In this document: positions 32,452 through 41,140 of the stretch, piece after piece
Layout of the letters: each line of letters opens with the position of its first letter
How positions within the stretch are numbered: the first letter of the stretch is position 1
From: Leifsonia sp. Leaf336
Lineage (GTDB): Bacteria; Actinomycetota; Actinomycetes; Actinomycetales; Microbacteriaceae
Assembly (NCBI RefSeq): GCF_001423695.1
Contig: NZ_LMOZ01000002.1
Location: 1,116,504-1,180,503, forward strand
DNA: 64,000 nt
Direction: 5' to 3'
Made by a program: the position numbers and the translations under genes
The notes under the pieces: model-generated
Seen by the model: the letters and a program-made list of their open reading frames with translations, nothing else
Told to the model about the DNA's origin: nothing
Database searches by the model: none

Positions 32452-33540
32452 TCATGTCCCGGATTCGCGGTTCCGCTCCAGCCGCGCGACCCCGATCTTC
32501 GAGTCGGCCATGCCGTAGAAGACCCACAGTGCTTCGTCGATCCGCTCGATCGCGGTCGGGAAGACCACATTGGGCACAATGCCGCTGCGCTCCTCCTCGG
32601 TCTCCGCGCTCAGCAGCGGCTCGGCGGTGCGCTGCACGACGCGCCACGGCTCGTCGGCGTCGAGGATCATCGCCCCGGCCGCGTAGTTGACGTTCTTCTG
32701 CTGATCGACACCCGGCTCGAGATACCCGGTGACCCCGTGGTGGAGGAGCAACCAGCCCTCCGGCACCCGGATCGGCGCGGGGCCCGCCCCGATCTTCAGC
32801 TCCTCGAACGGGAACTCCGGACCGGCCAGGAACCGGTTGTGCCGCCAGCGGGTGAGCTCGCCGAGATCGCCGCGCACAGCCTCCAGCGGTACGAACGCGA
32901 TCCAGATGCTCGGCCGCTTCTCGTCGAGCACCGCGGGGGGATGCGCTCCCTCGCCCGCGCGCACCTCACCGAGATCCCACACCGGGCGGTGGAGCACCGC
33001 GAGGCTCTCCACGCCGTCCGGGCCGGTCACCGGCTCGGGGAAGAACACGGTGTCCTTGTTGTGGAAGAGCGCCAGGTCGACACCGAGCGCGTCGTCGTAC
33101 TCGAAGCTCACCGGCCCGAGCCGCTGCCACTCCCGCAGATCGCGCGAGACCGCGACCGCGGTCCGCGGGCCGAGAGGCCCGTAAGCGACGTAGGTCATCA
33201 GATGGAGGCCGAGCGCCGGCACGAACGTGGTGCGCGGATCCTCCACCCCCGAGTTGCGCCGGCCGCGCTCGAAGTCGCGATCGGGCGCCAGCACGACACC
33301 CTCGCGCTCGACGCCGACGGGCACGCCGCCGTCGACGACGACACGTGCGAGCCCGACGCGGGAGACGTTGCCGGAGGCGACCAGCCGGGGGAGAAGATAC
33401 AGCTCGCCCTCGGCGTCATGCCCGGACGCGGGGTTCAGCACGCCCTCGGCCTCGAACGGCTCACCGGCGTCCGGCGTCATCACCACGCCGGCACGCGTCA
33501 AGGTGTACGGAAACGGTGCAGCGGGAAACGGTTCAGTCAC
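32452..33540 (-). CDS. GH130-like glycosidase/phosphorylase, second copy
   Basis: A 362-residue five-bladed beta-propeller protein of the GH130 type. FEAEGVLNPASG is the opening blade, SGVEDPRTTFVPALG contains the invariant Glu-Asp-Pro-Arg, and GPAPIRVPEGWLLLHHGV is typical of the later blades. Members split beta-mannosides, either with phosphate (mannosyl-glucose or mannooligosaccharide phosphorylases) or with water. The start GTG overlaps the upstream GH130-like gene by four bases (GTGA). Being cytoplasmic and last in the sugar operon, it should act on the imported oligosaccharide. Linkage specificity cannot be told. Confidence 0.85.
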   Translation of the reverse strand: MTEPFPAAPFPYTLTRAGVVMTPDAGEPFEAEGVLNPASGHDAEGELYLLPRLVASGNVSRVGLARVVVDGGVPVGVEREGVVLAPDRDFERGRRNSGVEDPRTTFVPALGLHLMTYVAYGPLGPRTAVAVSRDLREWQRLGPVSFEYDDALGVDLALFHNKDTVFFPEPVTGPDGVESLAVLHRPVWDLGEVRAGEGAHPPAVLDEKRPSIWIAFVPLEAVRGDLGELTRWRHNRFLAGPEFPFEELKIGAGPAPIRVPEGWLLLHHGVTGYLEPGVDQQKNVNYAAGAMILDADEPWRVVQRTAEPLLSAETEEERSGIVPNVVFPTAIERIDEALWVFYGMADSKIGVARLERNRESGT

Positions 33541-34553
33541 GCGGTGACCTCCTTGTAGAGATAGAGTTCGCGCTCGCCGCGGGGTGCGTCCCAGCCTTGA
33601 GCGAACGACCAGCGGCCGTCGAGTTTCTGCAGGCCGCCCCAGGCGAGCGAGCCGCCGCGGTGGAGGCCGAGCTGCGTGAATGGGGCCGCGACGGAGTAGA
33701 GCGCCTGGGCGGCGGCGAAGTCGCCCTGCTCGTCGGCGTAGAAGAAGTCGAGCACCAGGTCGTCGCCGCGCACGACGGCGCAGGCCACCTCGAACAGCGT
33801 TCCGGGCAGCGAGGACAGGTCGAGGTAGGGCTGCTCGGCGAACGTCCACGACACGAGGTCGTGCGAGCGACCGACCATCGGCCTTCCGCCGCAGCCTTCG
33901 GAGAGGTACATCAGGTACTCGCCGCCGATCCGCACCGCGCGGCCGCGCTCGTCGCGGGGGATGACGGCGCCCTTCGCCCAGCCCAGCGAGACGTCGAGCG
34001 GGACGACCAGGCCGATCTTCTGCCACGACTCCAGGTCGTCGGAGACGGCGCCCATGATGTCGACGGCCACGTCGCCTTCGTCGTCGTTGCCGTACCGGAT
34101 CGCGTTGTAGAAGAGCACGTACCGTCCGTCGACCTCGTACACCTTCGGGTCCTCGCAGCCGAGCGTCTCGTTCTCGAGCGTCGGGTAGACGACCGGGTTG
34201 GCCGGATCGTCATGCCATACGCCGTCGCGGCGCACGGCGTGCCCGATGCGGCTCGCCGTCGACTCCATCCGCGGTGAGGCGCGGTAGAAGAGGTGCAGGT
34301 CGTCGCCCCGGGCGATGAGCGTCGGGTTGAAGATCGCGCTGCTCGTCCAGCCGACCCCGGTCGGGTCGTCCCACTGCCCCTCCAGCCGGAACGTCAGCGC
34401 GGGGTCGCGCACGAACGGTCCGATCGCCCACCCGGGAGGGTCGTCGTAGTGGGCCGAGAAGTGGTCGGTCGAGATGTGGTCGGTGAGCGCGTTGGTGTGA
34501 CCCAGCGCCTCCTCGTAGCTGAGGCGGAGGGCGTCGATGAGGGCGGCGTCCAC
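33537..34553 (-). CDS. GH130-like glycosidase/phosphorylase, first copy
   Basis: A 338-residue propeller protein related to GH130 enzymes. IFNPTLIARGDDLHLFYRA and GCEDPKVYEVDGRYVLFYNA hold the family's Asn-Pro and Glu-Asp-Pro motifs; here the Arg after EDP is replaced by Lys. LDVSLGWAKGAVIPRDE follows. It lacks a signal peptide, so it is cytoplasmic. It lies 34 bases after the permease gene and is coupled to the next GH130 gene by GTGA. Two diverged GH130 enzymes in tandem suggest sequential cleavage of a mannose-containing oligosaccharide, possibly from fungal or plant glycans. Confidence 0.8.
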   Translation of the reverse strand: MDAALIDALRLSYEEALGHTNALTDHISTDHFSAHYDDPPGWAIGPFVRDPALTFRLEGQWDDPTGVGWTSSAIFNPTLIARGDDLHLFYRASPRMESTASRIGHAVRRDGVWHDDPANPVVYPTLENETLGCEDPKVYEVDGRYVLFYNAIRYGNDDEGDVAVDIMGAVSDDLESWQKIGLVVPLDVSLGWAKGAVIPRDERGRAVRIGGEYLMYLSEGCGGRPMVGRSHDLVSWTFAEQPYLDLSSLPGTLFEVACAVVRGDDLVLDFFYADEQGDFAAAQALYSVAAPFTQLGLHRGGSLAWGGLQKLDGRWSFAQGWDAPRGERELYLYKEVTA

Positions 34554-34587
34554 AGTTCTCCTTGCGGTGTGTCGGTGGTGCGGCGGC

Positions 34588-35514
34588 TCAGCCCTTGACG
34601 GACGAGCCGATGTCGGTGGAGGTGAAGTAGCGCTGGAAGACGATGAACAGCACCACGACCGGTGCGGCGAGCACCACGGCTCCGGCGAGGATGGCCCCGT
34701 ACGGGTTCGCGGTGGAGGCCGCGACGGTGCTGATGTAGTTCGCCAGCGAGACGGCCAACGGCTGCAGGCTCGCCTCCTTCGTGATCAGGAACGGCCAGAG
34801 GAACTCGTTCCACGGTCCGATGAAGGTCAGCAGCAGCACGGTGACCAGGGCGGGACGCACCAGAGGGAGGGCGACTCGCCACAGCAGCGTGAACTCACCG
34901 GCCCCGTCCACGCGCGCCGCGTCGAACAGCTCGCGCGGCAACTGCAGGAAGTACTGCCGGAAGATCAGCACGGCCGCCGAGTTGATGGCGAACGGCAGGA
35001 TCATCCCGAGGTAGCTGTCGGCCAGGCCGTAGTTGCGGGCGATGAGCACGTAGAGCGGAATCATCAGCAGCTGGAACGGGATGGTCTGAACCAGCAGTGC
35101 GAGGGCGAACGTCACGCCGCGCCCGCGCCACTGCAGGATCGAGAGCGCATACCCGGCGAGCACGCCGAACAGGACCGTGCACAGCAGCACCCCTCCGGTG
35201 AAGATCCCGGAGTTGACGAGCCCGGTCCACAGGTTGATGCGGGAGTCGATCGCGGCGTAGTTGTGCAGCGTCAGGTTCGCCGGGTTCGGGAACGCCCCCG
35301 CGACGGTGGTGTCGGGCGCCGTCTGCAGCGAGCCCACCAGCATGTAGTAAAAGGGGAACAGGAAGGCGATGGCGCCGAGCGTCAGCACGATGCCCTGGAG
35401 GATCGCCTGCGGGCGGCTGAGGCGGGTGGCCGCCCCCAGGTCGCGTCGGCGCTTCCGCGGAGCCCGAGGGCTCTCCGGCGCGTGGGCCGCCCCCGTGGTC
35501 TTGAGTGTCGTCAT
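34588..35514 (-). CDS. Carbohydrate ABC transporter permease (MalG type)
   Basis: A 308-residue permease with a 35-residue polar N-terminus and six helices. The EAA loop is ELFDAARVDGAGEFTLLWRV (about residues 197-216). It overlaps the first permease gene by one base (TGATG). No ATPase is encoded in the operon. Together with the lipoprotein at 36473-37780 it forms an oligosaccharide importer. Confidence 0.93.
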   Translation of the reverse strand: MTTLKTTGAAHAPESPRAPRKRRRDLGAATRLSRPQAILQGIVLTLGAIAFLFPFYYMLVGSLQTAPDTTVAGAFPNPANLTLHNYAAIDSRINLWTGLVNSGIFTGGVLLCTVLFGVLAGYALSILQWRGRGVTFALALLVQTIPFQLLMIPLYVLIARNYGLADSYLGMILPFAINSAAVLIFRQYFLQLPRELFDAARVDGAGEFTLLWRVALPLVRPALVTVLLLTFIGPWNEFLWPFLITKEASLQPLAVSLANYISTVAASTANPYGAILAGAVVLAAPVVVLFIVFQRYFTSTDIGSSVKG

Positions 35515-36470
35515 CAGTCGCGTCCTCCCGCGAATCGGTTCTGCAGCCAGCCGATGATCAGCACCAGGATCACGAGCACGACACCGATGGCGGAGGCGTA
35601 GCCCGGGTGACCCTGCTGGATGCCCTGCTGGTAGATGAGCAGGACCGGCGAGGTCGAGTGGCCGTCCGGGCCGCCGCCTCCGGTGAGGAGGTAGGGCTCG
35701 GTGAACAGGTTGGCGCCGGTGATGGTGGCGAGCAGCAGAACCAGCACGGTGGCCGGCCGCACACCGGGAACCGTCACGGAGAAGAACTGCCGCACGCGTC
35801 CGGCGCCGTCGGTCGCCGCCGACTCGTAGAGTTCGCGCGGCACGTTCTGCAGCGCGGCCAGATAGAGCAGGATGTAGAGCCCGAGCTGCTTCCAGGTCAC
35901 GTAGACGGCGATGGTCGGCATGGCCAGCGCCGGGTTGACGAACCACGACGGGTTCGGTGCGAGCGGTCCGAGTATCTGGTTGACCAGCCCGGTGCTGTTG
36001 AACATGAACAGCCAGACGCCGATGATCGCGACGCTCGCCGTGACGTAGGGCACGTAGTAGCTCACCCGCAGGAAGGTGCGGAACCGGGTGATGCTGTTGA
36101 GCGCGCTCGCCAGCACGAGCGACAGCACCACGGTGAGCGGCACGTTGATGATCAGGAAGATCCCGACGTTGAGGAACGACTGCAGAACGGCCGGGTCGGT
36201 GAAGACCTGCACGTAGTTCTGGAGGCCCACGAAAGGTTGGCTGACCTGCGCGCCGGGGGCTGCGAAGAAGTAGTCGAAGAAGGAGATGTAGACCGCGTAC
36301 ACGAGCGGGTAGGCGAAGATCACCAGGACGAAGACCAGGTACGGCGCGGCGAACAGCCAGCCGAGCGGGTTGCGCCCGAGGATGCGCCGCAGGAGCGGCG
36401 GCCGCCGGCGCGGGGCCGGCCCGGCGGCGGGCGCGGTGCCCGCCGCCGGGGGAGCGGAGAGGGTGCTCAT
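35514..36470 (-). CDS. Carbohydrate ABC transporter permease (MalF type)
   Basis: A 318-residue permease with an N-terminal Pro/Ala-rich cytoplasmic segment of about 35 residues, then six helices. The EAA loop is ELYESAATDGAGRVRQFFSV (about residues 216-235). The gene begins two bases after the binding-protein stop. The pair with the following permease is typical of CUT1 sugar importers. Confidence 0.93.
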   Translation of the reverse strand: MSTLSAPPAAGTAPAAGPAPRRRPPLLRRILGRNPLGWLFAAPYLVFVLVIFAYPLVYAVYISFFDYFFAAPGAQVSQPFVGLQNYVQVFTDPAVLQSFLNVGIFLIINVPLTVVLSLVLASALNSITRFRTFLRVSYYVPYVTASVAIIGVWLFMFNSTGLVNQILGPLAPNPSWFVNPALAMPTIAVYVTWKQLGLYILLYLAALQNVPRELYESAATDGAGRVRQFFSVTVPGVRPATVLVLLLATITGANLFTEPYLLTGGGGPDGHSTSPVLLIYQQGIQQGHPGYASAIGVVLVILVLIIGWLQNRFAGGRD

Positions 36471-36472
36471 GG

Positions 36473-37780
36473 CTACTTCTGCGCCTGGAGCTGGTCGATC
36501 TTCTGGGAGGCCGACTTGAAGGCGTCCTCCACCAAGCCCGTGCCGTTGATCACGGCCTTGGAGTAGGCGTCACGCAGGGCCTGCAGCTGGGCGATGGTGT
36601 TGACGCCGGTCGGGTCGTCCGCCGTGCGCTCGCTCTGGGCGCCGAACTCCTTGTAGGTGGGGTGCGAGTCGAAGTAGCTCGAGTACACGCTCGCCACGTT
36701 GGAGCGGATCGGCATCTGGCCTGTGACGTTCAGCAGCTTGCCGTCCTGGTCCTTGGAGGTGGCGAACTTGATGACGTCCCATGCCGTGCCCTGGTTCTTG
36801 CACGAGGTGTACATGCCGATGTTCTTCGCATCGGGGAAGGTGTAGGTCTGGTCCGCGGACTTGCCGTCCTTGGTCGGCACCGGCACCGAGCCCCACTGCA
36901 CCTTGTCGTAGACCGCGATCGCCCACGGTCCGACGATGGCCATCGCAGACTTGCCGTCGGCGAAGGCGTCGCCCTGGTACTGGTCCTTGCCGGCGAGGCC
37001 GTCGGCGTAGATCGTCTTCCAGAAGTTCGCAACGTCGAGCGAGTCCTGGCTGGTGATGATCGACTTGCCGTTCTCGATGAACGTCTTGCCGCCGGTCTGC
37101 GCGGCCAACAACGGGAGGTAGTCGAAGTTCGGCTGGAAGAACTCGCTGGTCGGGGTCGGGTAGATCGCGTACGGTGCCGCCCCGGACGACTTGATCTTCT
37201 GCGCGGCCGCGAGGAACTTGTCGTAGGTCGACAGGTCGGGGTTGTTCGGGTCGATGCCCGCCTTCTGGAAGATCGCCTTGTTGTAGAAGATCATCACCGG
37301 GTTCTGCTTCCACGGCATCTGGTAATAGTCGCCGTCGGCCGACTTGTACTGGTCGGCCGTCTTGCCGCTGCGGGCCTCGATGTAGGAGGCGCCGTCAGAG
37401 AACTTCGACAGGTCGACCAGACCGCCCTGCTTCTGCCACTGACCGGTCGCGGCCGGGAGGTTGTTGAAGACGAGGCAGGGAGTCGTGCCTGCGGTGATGG
37501 CCGCGCCGATGACCTCCTCGGTCGACTTGCCGGCGGGCACCTCCTGCGCCTTGATCTGCTCCTTCGGGTGCGCGGAGTTCCAGGACGCCACCATGGCCTT
37601 GCCCCACTGCACCTCCTGCTGGTTGTTGGAGTACCAGATGGTGATCGGGCCGTGCGCCTTCATGGCGTCGGTCTGACCGCCTCCGTTGCTCGAGCCGCAC
37701 GCGGCCAGGGTCCCGGCGACGACGCCGGCGCTGATGACGGCGACCGCGAGTCTGCGGAAGCCTGTGATGCGTTTGCGCAT
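36473..37780 (-). CDS. Carbohydrate ABC transporter substrate-binding lipoprotein
   Basis: A 435-residue CUT1-type binding protein. The signal peptide ends in GTLAAC (lipid-bearing Cys about residue 29). ITIWYSNNQQEVQWGKAM opens the mature domain, and NPVMIFYNKAIFQKAGI and WKTIYADGL are family hinge and helix motifs. Four further cysteines occur (e.g. TTPCLVF and MYTSCKN), two of which could form a disulfide. The start ATG at 37780 follows AAGAAGAG. It sits between the LacI regulator and the permeases. Confidence 0.93.
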   Translation of the reverse strand: MRKRITGFRRLAVAVISAGVVAGTLAACGSSNGGGQTDAMKAHGPITIWYSNNQQEVQWGKAMVASWNSAHPKEQIKAQEVPAGKSTEEVIGAAITAGTTPCLVFNNLPAATGQWQKQGGLVDLSKFSDGASYIEARSGKTADQYKSADGDYYQMPWKQNPVMIFYNKAIFQKAGIDPNNPDLSTYDKFLAAAQKIKSSGAAPYAIYPTPTSEFFQPNFDYLPLLAAQTGGKTFIENGKSIITSQDSLDVANFWKTIYADGLAGKDQYQGDAFADGKSAMAIVGPWAIAVYDKVQWGSVPVPTKDGKSADQTYTFPDAKNIGMYTSCKNQGTAWDVIKFATSKDQDGKLLNVTGQMPIRSNVASVYSSYFDSHPTYKEFGAQSERTADDPTGVNTIAQLQALRDAYSKAVINGTGLVEDAFKSASQKIDQLQAQK

Positions 37781-37805
37781 GATGGTTCGCTCTTCTTTCG
37801 TGATT

Positions 37806-38828
37806 TCAGTGACGCGGCGGCCGGGCCGTGGAGGCGCGGACCACCAATCGGGCAGGGGGCAGGGCGACATCGGCAGGCTCGCCGTCCTCCACCAGCCGCA
37901 GCAGTGCGGTGGCGGCGGCGATGCCCCAGCCGGCCGGGTCGTTGTCCAGGGTCGTGAGGGTCGGGTAGACGTACGTCCCGATCTGGGAGCCGTCGAGCCC
38001 GGTGATGGACAGGTCGTGGGGGAGGCGGAGGCCGCGCTCGTGCGCGACCCCCATGCCCGCGATCGCCATCGGGTCGTTGCCGTAGACGATGGCGGTGGGC
38101 GGTTCGGCGGAGTCGAGAAGCGACTTCGTCGCCTCTGCGCCCTGTTCGGGCGAGAAGTCGGTGGGGACGATGATCGGGTCGAGTCCTGCGGCGCGCACGG
38201 CGCGCTCGAAGCGCTCTCGTCGAAGCAGGCCGTGGAGCATCCGCTCGTCTCCGGATACGTGCGCGATGCGGCGGTGGCCGAGGTCGAGCAGGTGCGTGAC
38301 GAGCGCGTCGATGCCGGAGTCGTAGTCGCGCGAGATCACCGGGAACGGGCTGCCGCCGACCGGCTCACCGAGCGACACGGCCGCCGACCCGAAGCTCTGC
38401 ACCAGCCCGATCCGATGGTCGTCGGCGAGGAGGTCGGTCAGCAGGAACCCGTCGACGCGCTTGTCGACGGCGAGCCGCGCGTAGGCGCGGGCCTCCGCCT
38501 CGTGGTCGGGGACGACGGTCAGCACGAGCACCTGGCCGCGTTCCGAGAGCACCGTCTCGACGCCGGCGATGAAGGCCGCGAAGAACGGGTCGACCTCGAT
38601 GGTGCGGGCGGCGCGGCGCAGCACCAGGCCGAGGGCGTAGGCACGGCGGGTGGTGAGGCCGCGCGCGCTCGGATTCGGCGTGAAGCCGAGCTTGTCGGCA
38701 GCGGCGAGGATGCGGTCGCGGGTCTCCAGGGCCACGCCGGGCTTGCCGTTCAGCGCGAGCGAGACGAGGCCCTTGCTGACGCCCGCCGCCCGGGCGACGT
38801 CGTTGATCGTGACATCCACCGGCGTCAT
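37806..38828 (-). CDS. LacI-family transcriptional regulator
   Basis: A 340-residue repressor. The N-terminal helix-turn-helix is VTINDVARAAGVSKGLVSLALNG (residues about 6-28, split by the usual SK at the recognition helix). NPSARGLTTRRA is the hinge, and a periplasmic-binding-protein-like effector domain follows. It is unusually placed as the second gene of the operon it should control, 30 bases after the secreted protein gene, so it is autoregulated. The 30-base gap contains a 17-base tandem repeat that carries the ribosome site. The likely operator is the 12-base palindrome at 40988-40999. Confidence 0.92.
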   Translation of the reverse strand: MTPVDVTINDVARAAGVSKGLVSLALNGKPGVALETRDRILAAADKLGFTPNPSARGLTTRRAYALGLVLRRAARTIEVDPFFAAFIAGVETVLSERGQVLVLTVVPDHEAEARAYARLAVDKRVDGFLLTDLLADDHRIGLVQSFGSAAVSLGEPVGGSPFPVISRDYDSGIDALVTHLLDLGHRRIAHVSGDERMLHGLLRRERFERAVRAAGLDPIIVPTDFSPEQGAEATKSLLDSAEPPTAIVYGNDPMAIAGMGVAHERGLRLPHDLSITGLDGSQIGTYVYPTLTTLDNDPAGWGIAAATALLRLVEDGEPADVALPPARLVVRASTARPPRH

Positions 38829-38870
38829 CGGCCTATCCCTCTCATCGGCCCATCCCTCTCATCGGCCCAT
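38825..38870 (-). repeat. 17-base tandem repeat across a stop codon and the next start codon
   Basis: Two full copies (38825-38841 and 38842-38858, one base different) and a 12-base partial copy (38859-38870). On the minus strand each full unit reads GATGAGAGGGATRGGCC. One edge holds the last codons and stop of the secreted protein gene, the other the LacI start ATG. Each copy repeats a GAGAGGG ribosome-site-like element. Confidence 0.85.
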
Positions 38871-40946
38871 TACCGTCGTGAAGCCGCCGGGCACGACGGT
38901 GACCGTGCCGTTGCCGTTCAGCGGGATCGGGGCGCCGACCTGTCGGCCCGCGCCGTCGTAGCGGGTGGCGACGACAGGCCCGGTCGCGTTCAGGTGCTGC
39001 GGCACCGTGGCGGACGTGCCGTTGACGTAGACGTCGAGGCGCCCGGTGCCCGTCAGGCCGAGGTGGGAGACCACCGGCTGCACGAGCACGGCGTCGAGCC
39101 GGGCGGTGCCGTGCACGGTCGCGGTGACGGTCGTCGCCGTGGCGGGGGCGGTCGCCGGCAGCGTCTGCGGCAGGAGGAACACCGTGGTGGGCGCGATGCC
39201 CTGGGCTCCCGGGCGGACGTTCTGCGTGCTGCCGAGCGGCACGGTCCGGTGGCCGGCACGCGCGGTCCAGGAGGTGGTGCCCGAGCCGCTGGTCGCCGTC
39301 CCGTCCGGGCCGAGGTCGGCGATCGGCAGGATGCGCACGTCCGGATGACCGGCGGGCAGCGTCATCGTCACGGTCGCGCCGTTGGCGGCGGCGACGTAGG
39401 CGCCGCCCGACCAGTTGGCCGAGCCCGTCCACGCGGAGGGCGGGGTGACGACGCTCGCGGAGCCGGTGAGCGCTCCCTTCTCGGCCTCCACGACCTGCAG
39501 GCCGTCGGTGGCCGAGGTGTGCGTCAGCGACAGCGCGAGCCGTTTGATCGCCGGGTGGGCGTCCAGTGCGAGCATGCTCAGCTCGGTGTGGATGGTCGAT
39601 TCGGCGCCGCAGTTGCGGTTGACGCTGCGATCGCTGTTGATGCCGTCGACGCAGACGCCGGTGGCCGGGTCGTAGACCGCCGTCCCGGCGGGGTTCGCGC
39701 CGAAGTACCAGGCGGCCTGGGCGCCTGCGAGCGTCGCGAGGCCGGCGGCGTGCGTGGCGTCGCTCGCCGCGACCAGGCCCTCCACCCGGGAATCGACGCC
39801 GTACGCGATCTGCGTCTGGTCGGCGGGGGTCGGCGTCCAGCCGTTGTCCGGGCCTCCGGTGGCGAGCAGTTGCGCGGTGAACTGGGCGAGGTCGGTGCTG
39901 GCGGCCTTCTGGAGGCCAGCGTCGTGGAGCTGCGTCGCCGCGGCGGTCAGCGCGGCGGGCTGCATGGCTCCCCACGCGTGCCAGAAGGTGGGGGAGTTCG
40001 CCTCGGGGAGCAGCGCCCCGAACGGCCACTGGCCGACGCCTCCGGAGGAGAGCCCGGCGATGCCCTGCGCATAGCGCTGCAGATCGGTGCGCGCCTGCGC
40101 GTCACGGGGAGCGGCCGCCGAGTAGGCGCTGAGTCCGAGCACGGCCTCCGCCGTCGGGCTGGCGCTGTTCACGATGAGCCAGCCGGGCACGGTGACGCCG
40201 TTCGCCTGGTCCGTCGTGCCGTACTTCGCGAGCGACTGCCGCTCGAGCGACCGCAGCGCGAGCGACATCCGCTGCTGCAAGAAGGAGGCGAACGCCGGGT
40301 CGGCGTCGCGGAAGCCCGCGTACCCCTCGCCGAGCGCCCACACCGTGCGCGCCAGCCAGAACGACTCGGCCGAGTCGCTGGGGTCGGGCTGCTCGGCCGG
40401 GATCGCTGACGGGTTGAGCGTGCCGTCGTGCTGCTGCCACAGCACGACGTTGCCGGCGTTGGGGCCCGAGTCGACCTGGAGGTAGGCGAGCTCGCGCAGC
40501 AGCTCGTAGGCGGAGGCACGGCTGGAGGCCGTGCCGTTCTGCTTCCAGTCGCGCAGGTACACGACGGCGGCGCGCGAGATGTCGTCGGCATCGAACGACC
40601 CCTGCGCATACCAGCCCTTCGCGGCATCCGTGATCGGGCCTCCGCCGACGCGCGTGAAGCTGCCGTCGGCGTTGCGGTTGGCGTAGACCCACGGCGCGCG
40701 AGCGGTCGGTTCACCGCTCTGGTTGTACGTCGAATGGCCAACGACTCCGCCGAGCAGGGGGACGTCGTCGAGCAGGAAGTCCAGGTGGGCGAGGTTCGTC
40801 AGCGTGGGGGCGGCCGGAGTCGCGGAGGTCGGGGCTGCGGGAGCCGGCGCGGCGCTCGCCGGGAGGGCGGCGCCGACGGCGGGCACGAAGGCGGCGGAGG
40901 CGAGCAGTGCGCCCGTCGCCGCGGCGAGGAGTCGGTTGCGCTTCAT
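38859..40946 (-). CDS. Secreted protein with (alpha/alpha)-barrel-like catalytic domain and beta-rich C-terminus
   Basis: A 695-residue exported protein. A Sec signal peptide (about residues 1-32, KRNRLLAAATGALLASAA) is followed by an Ala/Pro linker. A helical domain (about 45-490) contains FWLARTVWALGEGYAGF, WGAMQPAALTAAATQL and the telling YDPATGVCVDGI, VNRNCGAESTIHTELSML. C-terminal beta domains (about 500-695) resemble carbohydrate-binding modules. The GAEST motif and helix pairs suggest a six-hairpin glycosidase-like fold, but I cannot assign a GH family. As the first gene of the GH130/ABC operon it probably attacks the polymer or long glycan outside the cell. The N-C-G and V-C-V cysteines may pair. 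Confidence 0.72.
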   Translation of the reverse strand: MKRNRLLAAATGALLASAAFVPAVGAALPASAAPAPAAPTSATPAAPTLTNLAHLDFLLDDVPLLGGVVGHSTYNQSGEPTARAPWVYANRNADGSFTRVGGGPITDAAKGWYAQGSFDADDISRAAVVYLRDWKQNGTASSRASAYELLRELAYLQVDSGPNAGNVVLWQQHDGTLNPSAIPAEQPDPSDSAESFWLARTVWALGEGYAGFRDADPAFASFLQQRMSLALRSLERQSLAKYGTTDQANGVTVPGWLIVNSASPTAEAVLGLSAYSAAAPRDAQARTDLQRYAQGIAGLSSGGVGQWPFGALLPEANSPTFWHAWGAMQPAALTAAATQLHDAGLQKAASTDLAQFTAQLLATGGPDNGWTPTPADQTQIAYGVDSRVEGLVAASDATHAAGLATLAGAQAAWYFGANPAGTAVYDPATGVCVDGINSDRSVNRNCGAESTIHTELSMLALDAHPAIKRLALSLTHTSATDGLQVVEAEKGALTGSASVVTPPSAWTGSANWSGGAYVAAANGATVTMTLPAGHPDVRILPIADLGPDGTATSGSGTTSWTARAGHRTVPLGSTQNVRPGAQGIAPTTVFLLPQTLPATAPATATTVTATVHGTARLDAVLVQPVVSHLGLTGTGRLDVYVNGTSATVPQHLNATGPVVATRYDGAGRQVGAPIPLNGNGTVTVVPGGFTTVMGR

Positions 40947-40987
40947 TGCGGTGTTCCTTCGTGAGTGACCCCCGAACGGGTGTCGTC

Positions 40988-40999
40988 TAAACCGGTTTA
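40988..40999. promoter_or_regulatory. LacI-type operator of the glycan operon
   Basis: TAAACCGGTTTA is a perfect 12-base palindrome with the central CG expected of LacI/GalR operators, 42 bases upstream of the first gene of the operon. No second copy was noticed near the other operon genes. Confidence 0.72.
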
Positions 41000-41140
41000 A
41001 AGGACGGTAGGCGCGGTTCGCGGCTCTGTCAACCCGAAGGTTCGGAGGACGCCCGCCGGGGGCTTGTGCCGCTCTGGGGCCACGACGAGACTGGGCGGAC
41101 CGGCCGCCGACGTCCGGCCGGGGACGACCGAGGAGGAAAC

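Noticed and set aside
38825-38870. Short repeats as a CRISPR array
   Set aside because: Contiguous 17-base tandem units without spacers and no cas genes.
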